DNA of 64,000 nt from Streptomyces sp. STR69. GTDB lineage: Bacteria > Actinomycetota > Actinomycetes > Streptomycetales > Streptomycetaceae. The stretch lies in contig NZ_JALJRY010000017.1 of the NCBI RefSeq assembly GCF_024519455.1, forward strand, positions 140,005-204,004, read 5' to 3'. The notes beneath the pieces were generated by a model that searched no databases, was not told the DNA's origin, and saw only the letters and a program-made list of their open reading frames with translations. A program made the position numbers and the translations under genes. Below, piece after piece: positions 54,236-61,119 of the stretch (its first letter is position 1; each line of letters starts with the position of its first letter).

Positions 54236-55510
54236 ATGATGAATGCCGTCCGCAGACACCGCCTCCTCGCCCTCACGCTCGCCTGGCTCGCCACCCGCGC
54301 CGGAATGCTGCTGCTCCTCGCGCACAACGGCCTGCCCCTGCTCGGCCGGGGCGCGGTCGCCCGGGAGGTGTGGCGCCTCTACTACCACTGGTACGGGGTG
54401 CTGTCGCAGGGCGCGTTCCCGGCCCACGACCACCTGTGGCAGTACCCGCCGGGCGCGGGACCGGTGCTGCTGGCCCCGGCGCTGCTGCCGGACCTGACGT
54501 ACTTCCAGGCGTTCGTCGCCCTCACCCTCGCCACCGACGCGCTGATCACCGTGGTGCTGGCCCGCGCGGGCACCCGCCGCGGCCACAGCCTGCGCGGCGC
54601 CGCCTACTGGATCGTCTGCCTCCCCCTCCTCCTGGACATGCCGCTCGTCCGCTACGACGTGCAGGTCACCGCGTTCGCCGTCATCTCCCTGGTGACGTTG
54701 TCGCGCTCCACGCGTGCGTGCGGCGCGTTCGCGGCACTGGGCGCGCTGGTGAAGGTGTGGCCGGCGCTGGTGCTGCTGGGGGTGCCGAGGGGGCGGGCGA
54801 CGCGGTCGGTGTGGTCGTGGGCGGTGGGGGCGGGGGTCTTGTCGCTCACGATGCTCGTAGCCTTGTTCAACAATCCTCTCGCCTTCTTGCGCCAACAGGG
54901 CGGCAGAGGCGTACAGATCGAGTCACTGGGCGGCACGGCCCTCGGCCTGGCGACCCACCTCGGCTGGCCGGGCCGGGCGCGCTACCAGTACGGCGCGATG
55001 GAGTTCACGGGACCGCACGTCTCCGCCGTCGCCGACGCCTCCCTCGCGCTCACGGCGGTCGCCTTCGGGTTCCTGCTGCTGTGGCGGATCCGGGCCCGCC
55101 GCTGGACCGACGCGACCCCCTACGACGCCGCGCTGAGCGCCGTCCTGCTGTTCACCGTGACCAGCCGGGTGATCAGCCCCCAGTACATGATCTGGCTGCT
55201 CGGCCTGGCCGCCGTCTGCCTGACCTCCCGGCACACCGCGCAGCGCCCGGTGGCCGCGCTGATCGTGGCGGCGACCGTGATCAGCGCCGTCGAGTTCCCC
55301 GGCCTGTACGGCGATGTCATCCGCAGCACGTGGACGGGCTGCGCCCTGATGGTCGCGCGCAACGGTCTGCTGGGCGCCGCGGCCGTGCTCTCCTTCGTCC
55401 GGCTGTGGCGGTCGTCGAGGCCGGTTCCGGCGACGCCGCACGCGCGCGTGCGGCCCTCCGGTCCGCACGGGGAGTCCCAGCAGTTGACCGCGGCACACTC
55501 CGGCGCCTGA
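54236..55510 (+). CDS. GT87-like polytopic mannosyltransferase family protein
   Basis: 424 residues, about ten membrane spans. LWQYPPGAGPVLL in the first large loop and LVKVWPALVLLGVPRGR match the GT87/DUF2029 pattern of polyprenol-sugar-using transferases in actinobacteria. TACGAT (54225-54230) ends 6 nt before the ATG and there is no Shine-Dalgarno, so translation is probably leaderless. It is divergent from the GT39-like gene with an 89-bp gap. Confidence 0.75.
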   Translation: MMNAVRRHRLLALTLAWLATRAGMLLLLAHNGLPLLGRGAVAREVWRLYYHWYGVLSQGAFPAHDHLWQYPPGAGPVLLAPALLPDLTYFQAFVALTLATDALITVVLARAGTRRGHSLRGAAYWIVCLPLLLDMPLVRYDVQVTAFAVISLVTLSRSTRACGAFAALGALVKVWPALVLLGVPRGRATRSVWSWAVGAGVLSLTMLVALFNNPLAFLRQQGGRGVQIESLGGTALGLATHLGWPGRARYQYGAMEFTGPHVSAVADASLALTAVAFGFLLLWRIRARRWTDATPYDAALSAVLLFTVTSRVISPQYMIWLLGLAAVCLTSRHTAQRPVAALIVAATVISAVEFPGLYGDVIRSTWTGCALMVARNGLLGAAAVLSFVRLWRSSRPVPATPHARVRPSGPHGESQQLTAAHSGA

Positions 55511-55588
55511 TTGACTGAGGCCCGGGGAGCGTGAGGGACGCGCCACCACGGATCGAGTGACATCCAGTGACGGAGGGGACTGCCGCAC

Positions 55589-56569
55589 ATGACCTGGCTG
55601 ATCACCGGCGGAGCCGGCTACATCGGGGCGCACGTCGTGAGGGCGATGACCGAGGCGGGCGAACAGGTGGTCGTCTACGACGACCTGTCCACCGGCATCG
55701 CCGCACGCGTGCCCGACGGTGTGCCCGTGGTGCTGGGTTCGACCCTGGACGCCGAACTCGTGGCCCGCACCCTCGCCGACCAGGACGTCACCGGAGTCGT
55801 CCACCTGGCGGCGAAGAAGCAGATCGGCGAGTCGGTCGACCAGCCGCTGCGCTACTACCGGGAGAACGTCGAGGGCCTGCGCGTCCTCCTGGAGGCGGTG
55901 ACCACGGCCGGCGTCCCGTCCTTCGTGTTCTCGTCCTCGGCGGCCGTCTACGGCATGCCGGACGTGGAGCTGGTCACCGAGGAGACGCCGTGCGTGCCCA
56001 TGTCTCCGTACGGCGAGACGAAGCTGGCGGGTGAGTGGCTGGTCCGCGCCACGGGCCGCGCGACCGGCCTGTCCACGGCCTCCCTGCGCTACTTCAACGT
56101 GGCCGGGGCCGCCGCCCCCGAACTCGCCGACGTCGGCGTCTACAACCTCGTCCCCATGGTCTTCGAGAAGCTGACCGAGGACCTGCCCCCGCGCATCTTC
56201 GGCGACGACTACGCCACCCCGGACGGCACCACCGTCCGCGACTACATCCACGTGGTGGACCTCGCCGAGGCCCACGTCGCCGCGGCCCGCGCCCTCCAGG
56301 CCTCGCCCGGCCGCTCCCTCACCCTCAACATCGGCCGCGGGGAAGGCGTTTCGGTCCGCGAGATGATCGACCTCATCAACGCGATCACCGGCTACGACCG
56401 TCCCCCGACCGTCCACCCGCGCCGCCCCGGCGACCCGGCCCGCGTCGTCGCCTCCGCCGACCGCATCACCACCGAACTGGGCTGGAAGGCCAAGCACGAC
56501 GTCCAGGACATGATCGCGTCGGCGTGGGAGGGGTGGGTGCGGTTGCATCCGGGGGCCGCGCGGGCCTGA
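55589..56569 (+). CDS. galE: UDP-glucose 4-epimerase GalE
   Basis: 326 residues. NAD-binding GGAGYIGAH, and the catalytic SSSAAVYG with YGETK (Tyr-x3-Lys) are all present. It interconverts UDP-glucose and UDP-galactose, supplying galactose units for surface polymers. S. coelicolor has two galE genes; the one in this region (galE2) is not in the galactose operon. The stop shares a base with the next start (TGATG). Confidence 0.93.
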   Translation: MTWLITGGAGYIGAHVVRAMTEAGEQVVVYDDLSTGIAARVPDGVPVVLGSTLDAELVARTLADQDVTGVVHLAAKKQIGESVDQPLRYYRENVEGLRVLLEAVTTAGVPSFVFSSSAAVYGMPDVELVTEETPCVPMSPYGETKLAGEWLVRATGRATGLSTASLRYFNVAGAAAPELADVGVYNLVPMVFEKLTEDLPPRIFGDDYATPDGTTVRDYIHVVDLAEAHVAAARALQASPGRSLTLNIGRGEGVSVREMIDLINAITGYDRPPTVHPRRPGDPARVVASADRITTELGWKAKHDVQDMIASAWEGWVRLHPGAARA

Positions 56570-57516
56570 TGGACAGTCGCTCCAGGACGGAACGCGCCGT
56601 GGGCGCCGTCCTCGGCTCCGCCGTCGGCGACGCGCTCGGCGCACCCTTCGAGTTCGGTCCCGAAGGCGCCTTCTCCGCCCGGTTTCCGGCACCCGGCGAC
56701 GGCGGTGAGATGTGCGGGGGCGGCGGCTGGGACCCGGGCGAGGCCACCGACGACACACAGATGGCCGTACTCGTCGCGGAGTCGCTGCTGGAGTGCGACG
56801 GACTCCAACTCCCGGACATGTTCCGGCGGTTCCGGGTGTGGGCAGCCGCCGACCCGAAGGACATCGGCCTGCAGACCGAGGCCGTGCTGAGCAGCGGCGA
56901 CCCCTGGGACCTGGCCGCCGCGCTGCACTTCCAGACCAGCCAACGGGGCGCCGGGAACGGCGCGTTGATGCGCGCCGCCCCGTCGGCCGTCCACTTCTCG
57001 CGCGCGGGCCGCGACGCCACGATGGACGCCGCCCGCCGCATCTCCGCCCTCACCCACGGAGACCGCGCGGCCTGGGAAGGCACCGCCGTATTCCACGAGT
57101 TGGTGCGCGTCGCACTGGAGGGCCGCGACCCGCTCGACGCCGTCGAGGAGACCCTCGGGTACGTCCACCCCGGACACCGGGAGCGGTACGCCGTCGTCCT
57201 CTCCCCCGACTGGCACCCCGACCGGGCGACGGAGTTCAACGGCGCCGTCTGGCCCTGCCTCGGCTCCGCCGTCTGGGCCTTGCGTACGACTTCCTCGTAC
57301 GAGGACGCCGTGCGCGCCGCGATCGACCTCGGCGGCGACACGGACACCGTCGCCGCCGTGACGGGCGGGCTCGCCGGGGCGGTGTACGGGAGCGCGGCGA
57401 TCCCCGAGCACTGGACCGAGGCCCTGCACGTGCCACTGCCGGGGTTCGGCGGGCGGGTGCTGCGGGCGCACGAACTCCGGGGACTGGCACGGCGGTTGGA
57501 CCGGCGGGGAGACTGA
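56569..57516 (+). CDS. ADP-ribosylglycohydrolase family protein
   Basis: 315 residues. The paired metal-binding signatures are present: ATDDTQMAVL (about residue 57) and IDLGGDTDTVAAVTGGLAGAVYG (given here by its core, GGDTDTVAAVTGG, about 260). The family removes ADP-ribose from proteins or related compounds using two Mg ions. It is translationally coupled to galE. Whether it acts on nucleotide-sugar side products or protein ADP-ribosylation is unknown. Confidence 0.88.
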   Translation: MDSRSRTERAVGAVLGSAVGDALGAPFEFGPEGAFSARFPAPGDGGEMCGGGGWDPGEATDDTQMAVLVAESLLECDGLQLPDMFRRFRVWAAADPKDIGLQTEAVLSSGDPWDLAAALHFQTSQRGAGNGALMRAAPSAVHFSRAGRDATMDAARRISALTHGDRAAWEGTAVFHELVRVALEGRDPLDAVEETLGYVHPGHRERYAVVLSPDWHPDRATEFNGAVWPCLGSAVWALRTTSSYEDAVRAAIDLGGDTDTVAAVTGGLAGAVYGSAAIPEHWTEALHVPLPGFGGRVLRAHELRGLARRLDRRGD

Positions 57517-57564
57517 CTCGCCGGGGCGGGGCGGGGGGTGGGGGGTGCGGGGTGCGGCGGAGCC

Positions 57565-58191
57565 CTACAGCGCCTTGAGGCCCTCCGTGGTGGCCCGGGC
57601 GAGCGCCCCCAGGTATCCCTTCGGCAGCTTCGGGCTGCGGATCACCACGGCACGCCAGTACAGGGGGCCGGAGATGAGATCCAGCGCCAGGTCCTCGTCC
57701 ATGCCGGGGCGGATCTCACCACGGTGTTCCGCCGCCGCGAGGATCTTGCTGGCCACACCCTCCTGGCCCTCGCGCAACGCCTTCTGCATCGCGTCGGCGA
57801 TCTCCGGATTCCGGGCCGCCTCGGCCTGCAGGTCCGGGATGATCTGCGAGGCCACCGGGTGGCGCAGGGCCCGTGACGTCACCTCGTACAGCATCCGGAG
57901 GTCACCCTCCAGCGAACCGGTGTCCGGCGTCGGCAACCCCATCACCGCAATCGCCGACACTACGTCGAGCACCAGGTGCAGCTTCGAACGCCAGCGGCGG
58001 TACACCGCCGTCTTGCCCACGCCCGCGCGACGCGCGATCCCCTCGATCGACATCCGGGCATACCCGACCGCCGCCAACTCCTCGAAGACCGCCGCCCGAA
58101 TGGCTTCGGTCACATCCTCGCGGAGTACGGCCGCCCCGGCGGGGGTTCGGCGGCGCTGACGTGTCTTGGGCTCGTCGGCGTTCGTCGTCAT
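57565..58191 (-). CDS. TetR-family regulator
   Basis: 208 residues. The N-terminal helix-turn-helix (about 25-72) reads AIRAAVFEELAAVGYARMSI, then IARRAGVGKTAVYRRW. The C-terminal domain is a TetR ligand-binding type. TATGCT ends 6 nt before the ATG, suggesting a leaderless message. The first copy of a repeated palindrome (58210-58237) overlaps the matching -35 position, so autorepression is likely. It is divergent from the ABC exporter genes across the operator array. Confidence 0.88.
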   Translation of the reverse strand: MTTNADEPKTRQRRRTPAGAAVLREDVTEAIRAAVFEELAAVGYARMSIEGIARRAGVGKTAVYRRWRSKLHLVLDVVSAIAVMGLPTPDTGSLEGDLRMLYEVTSRALRHPVASQIIPDLQAEAARNPEIADAMQKALREGQEGVASKILAAAEHRGEIRPGMDEDLALDLISGPLYWRAVVIRSPKLPKGYLGALARATTEGLKAL

Positions 58192-58209
58192 AGCTCAAGC
58201 ATAGGGGCG

Positions 58210-58634
58210 TTGCGACGAAACGGTTGCGTTCCGACGCGGGTGGGGCGCGTCGCGACGAAACGGACTCGTCGCAACGGGGGGCTGCCGTCGGCCGCCGGTT
58301 GCGGGGCGGGCCGGCCACGGCGGGGCAGGTGCGCGGGCGGAGGCGGAGGCGTTGCGACGCTACCGGCCCGTCGTGGGGACGGAGCCGTCCCGCCGTCGTG
58401 ACGCACCCGTTCCGTCGACACGACGAACCCGACCCGTCCCCCGGACGCCACCGGCCCGTCCCCACGGCACGCCCGTCCCGCCCCAACACCAGAGCGTATC
58501 GACGCAACGGCCCCGTCCCGACGCAAACCCAGCGAACCTAACGGCCGGATCACATCCGTCACGACGAAACGGTTGCGTTCCGACGCCGAATCCGCCTACG
58601 CTCACGTTGCGACGATACGGTCCCGTCCCGACGT
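58210..58634. promoter_or_regulatory. array of about seven TetR-type operators
   Basis: The gap 58192-58729 holds repeated imperfect palindromes of 26-28 bp with left half GCGACGAAACG and right half CGTTCCGACGC, joined by about 4 nt. Copies are at 58210-58237, 58250-58276, 58352-58376 (degenerate), about 58395-58420 (degenerate), 58498-58524, 58559-58586 and 58607-58634. The copies at 58210 and 58559 share a 25-nt identical core. No gene is visible in the gap. Three CGTAA repeats follow at 58632, 58642 and 58654. This layout suggests cooperative binding of the divergent TetR protein. Confidence 0.75.
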
Positions 58635-58729
58635 AAGAGAACGTAAAGAGAAGCGTAAGGAAACGCCGGGCGACGGGACACCGCAGCCGGACGCACGCAT
58701 TCCCCTCCCCCCGAGCGAAAGCAGCGGAT

Positions 58730-59647
58730 GTGAGCCAGGTCCTCCACACACCGCCCCATTCGCCGGCCCCGGCCGACGAAGACGACCTCGCGGCGCTCGC
58801 CGCCCGCCACGGCCTCACGGTCAGTGGCGCACGCCCCTCCCTGCCCGAGTACGTCCGGCAGTTGTGGGAGCGACGCCACTTCATCACCGCGTTCGCCACC
58901 GCCAAGCTGACCGCGCAGTACAGCCAGGCGAAGCTGGGCCAGGTCTGGCAGGTGATGACGCCGCTGTTGAACGCGGCGGTGTACTACTTCATCTTCGGTG
59001 TGCTGCTGGGCACCAAGAAGCACGTGCCGGACTACATCCCGTTCCTGGTGACGGGCGTGTTCATCTGGACGTTCACGCAGAGCTCGATCATGGCGGGCAC
59101 CCGGGCCATCTCCGGCAACCTCGGCCTGGTCCGGGCGCTGCACTTCCCGCGGGCCGCGCTGCCGATCTCGTTCGCGCTGCAACAGCTCCAGCAGCTGCTG
59201 TTCTCGATGGCCGCCCTCTTCGTCATCCTGATCTGCTTCGGCGTGCCGGTCAGCGTCTCCTGGCTGCTCGTGATCCCCGCGCTGTTCCTGCAGTTCACGT
59301 TCAACGCGGGCGTCTCGATGGTCATGGCGCGAATGGGCGCGAAGACTCCGGACATCGCCCAGCTGATGCCGTTCATCCTGCGCACCTGGATGTACCTCTC
59401 CGGGGTGATGTGGAGCATCTCCAAGCTGACCAAGGGCGACAACCTGCCGCACCCGGTGACGATCGCCCTGGAGACCAACCCGGCGGCCGTCTACATCGAT
59501 CTCATGCGCTATGCGCTGATCGACAGCTTCCACTCCAGCCAGCTCCCCCCGCACGTGTGGGCGGCGGCGACGGGCTGGGCGCTGATCGCCGGCGTCGGCG
59601 GCTTCATCTACTTCTGGAAGGCTGAGGAGACGTACGGCCGTGGCTGA
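58730..59647 (+). CDS. ABC-2 polysaccharide/teichoic acid export permease (TagG type)
   Basis: 305 residues from the GTG at 58730. After a cytosolic N-terminus come six membrane spans. The motif QYSQAKLGQVWQVMTPLLNA before span 1 is typical of TagG/Wzm permeases. It exports lipid-linked wall polymer across the membrane with the ATPase that follows. The coding end overlaps the ATPase gene by 8 bp. The operator array upstream implies tight control by the TetR protein. Confidence 0.88.
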   Translation: MSQVLHTPPHSPAPADEDDLAALAARHGLTVSGARPSLPEYVRQLWERRHFITAFATAKLTAQYSQAKLGQVWQVMTPLLNAAVYYFIFGVLLGTKKHVPDYIPFLVTGVFIWTFTQSSIMAGTRAISGNLGLVRALHFPRAALPISFALQQLQQLLFSMAALFVILICFGVPVSVSWLLVIPALFLQFTFNAGVSMVMARMGAKTPDIAQLMPFILRTWMYLSGVMWSISKLTKGDNLPHPVTIALETNPAAVYIDLMRYALIDSFHSSQLPPHVWAAATGWALIAGVGGFIYFWKAEETYGRG

Positions 59648-60497
59648 GCAGACCATCGAGTACCACACCGAGCGGACCCCCGTGGCCGCCGACAGCACGA
59701 TCCCCACCGTCGTCTGCGACGGCGTCGACATCATCTACCGGGTCAACGGAACCGGCGCCGGACGCGGCTCCGCGACCGCTGCCCTCAACCGCATGCTGCG
59801 CCGCGAGAAGGCCGAGAAGGCGGCGGGCGTACGCACGGTGCACGCGGTCAAGAAGGTGTCCTTCGTCGCCTACAAGGGCGAGGCGATCGGATTGATCGGC
59901 ACCAACGGTTCCGGCAAGTCCACCCTGCTCAAGGCGGTCGCCGGCCTGCTCCCGGTCGAGAACGGCCGTATCTACACCCACGGTCAGCCCTCCCTCCTCG
60001 GCGTCAACGCGGCGCTGATGGGCGACCTGACCGGCGAGCGCAACGTCTACCTCGGCGGCCTGGCCATGGGCATGTCCCGGGAGCAGGTCAAGGAGCGCTA
60101 CCAGGGCATCGTCGACTTCTCCGGGATCAACGAGAAGGGCGACTTCATCACGCTCCCCATGCGGACGTACTCCTCCGGCATGGGCGCCCGGCTGCGGTTC
60201 TCCATCGCCGCCGCCAAGGACCACGACGTCCTGCTGATCGACGAGGCGCTGGCGACGGGCGACCGGTCGTTCCAGCGGCGGTCGGAGGAGCGGATCCGCG
60301 AGCTGCGGCAGCACGCGGGCACGGTCTTCCTGGTCAGCCACAACAACAAGTCGATCCGCGACACCTGCGACCGCGTGCTGTGGCTGGAGCGCGGTGAGCT
60401 GCGGATGGACGGGCCGACGGAGGAGGTCCTGGAGGCGTACGAGGCCTTCACGGGCGGCGCCGACAAGCCCAAGGAGCAGGCCGGCAAGGCCGCCTAG
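59640..60497 (+). CDS. ABC-type polymer export ATPase (TagH type)
   Basis: 285 residues from the GTG at 59640. Walker A IGTNGSGKSTLLKAVAG, signature YSSGMGARLRFSIAAA, Walker B HDVLLIDEALATGD and VSHNNKSIRDTC are typical of TagH/Wzt exporters. The stretch GAGRGSATAALNRMLRREKA before Walker A is an insert seen in this class. It pairs with the preceding permease to export teichoic-acid-like polymer. Its 3' end overlaps the convergent GtrA gene by 4 bp. Confidence 0.9.
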   Translation: MAEQTIEYHTERTPVAADSTIPTVVCDGVDIIYRVNGTGAGRGSATAALNRMLRREKAEKAAGVRTVHAVKKVSFVAYKGEAIGLIGTNGSGKSTLLKAVAGLLPVENGRIYTHGQPSLLGVNAALMGDLTGERNVYLGGLAMGMSREQVKERYQGIVDFSGINEKGDFITLPMRTYSSGMGARLRFSIAAAKDHDVLLIDEALATGDRSFQRRSEERIRELRQHAGTVFLVSHNNKSIRDTCDRVLWLERGELRMDGPTEEVLEAYEAFTGGADKPKEQAGKAA

Positions 60498-60958
60498 AAG
60501 TCCTTCTGGAGGTCATCGCCCTGGAACACCCAGGTGCGGTAGACCAGGAAGCGGAAGGCGGACGCGAGCACGATCGACAGGGCCTTCACGGCATTCGCCC
60601 CGAGCGGACCGTGGAGGCCCAGGCCGTGGTAGCCGACGTAGAAGAGTCCGCTTTCCATGAGGACGCCGATGCCGCTGAAGGCGAAGAACAGCGCGATGCG
60701 GCGGGCGCCGGGGGCGTCGCGGTCGCGGTAGGTGTAGTAGCGGAAGCCGAGGTAGTTGGCGCCCATGGCGACGCAGCTGGCCAGGACCGTCGCGAGCATC
60801 GCGGGCCAACGGAGGCCGTGCAGCAGGGCGTTGAAGACCGCGAAGTTGACCAGGACGCCGCTGCCGCCGACGATCCCGAATTTCACGACTTCCAGGACGA
60901 CCTTGCGCACCGGCCGGACGGGCACGGTCACACGTTCCTCGGTGAGGTTCAGAGTCAC
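60494..60958 (-). CDS. GtrA-family membrane protein
   Basis: 154 residues with four spans. VKFGIVGGSGVLVNFAVFNA at the start and KALSIVLASAFRFLVYRTWVF at the end (given by the core FRFLVYRTWVF) match GtrA. These proteins are proposed to flip polyprenyl-phosphate sugars for glycosylation of surface polymers. The start is GTG at 60958 with a weak leader. It is convergent with the TagH-like gene and may serve the GT-C enzymes nearby. Confidence 0.87.
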   Translation of the reverse strand: MTLNLTEERVTVPVRPVRKVVLEVVKFGIVGGSGVLVNFAVFNALLHGLRWPAMLATVLASCVAMGANYLGFRYYTYRDRDAPGARRIALFFAFSGIGVLMESGLFYVGYHGLGLHGPLGANAVKALSIVLASAFRFLVYRTWVFQGDDLQKDF

Positions 60959-61019
60959 GTCTCAAGGCTTAGCGGGGCTTAGTAAGCGCTGGCCCTGATT
61001 ACCCCTAAGGCACCCCATG

Positions 61020-61057
61020 AAAAGGCGCCCCGAGCCATTGCGGCCCGGGGCGCCTTT
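61020..61057. terminator. hairpin between gtrA-like gene and gdh
   Basis: AAAGGCGCCCCG/CGGGGCGCCTTT stem with a 13-nt loop that can itself pair in part. It lies past the gdh stop and would end gdh transcription. Confidence 0.75.
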
Positions 61058-61072
61058 GGTGTCGTGGCGACC

Positions 61073-61114
61073 ACGACCGTGTCTCGTCGTAGGACTACGA
61101 CGAGACACGGTCGT
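61073..61114. repeat. perfect 20-bp inverted repeat after gdh
   Basis: ACGACCGTGTCTCGTCGTAG (61073-61092) is followed after 2 nt by its exact reverse complement (61095-61114). It begins 5 bp after the gdh stop. The TCGTAGGACTACGA centre is echoed by TCGTAGGGACTACGA at the gdh stop itself. It acts with the hairpin at 61020 as a double terminator, or may be a repeat element. Confidence 0.75.
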
Positions 61115-61119
61115 AGGGA

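Noticed and set aside
58192..58729. CRISPR array
   Set aside because: The repeats are palindromic, degenerate and irregularly spaced (about 27-110 bp gaps) with no cas genes. They look like operators.
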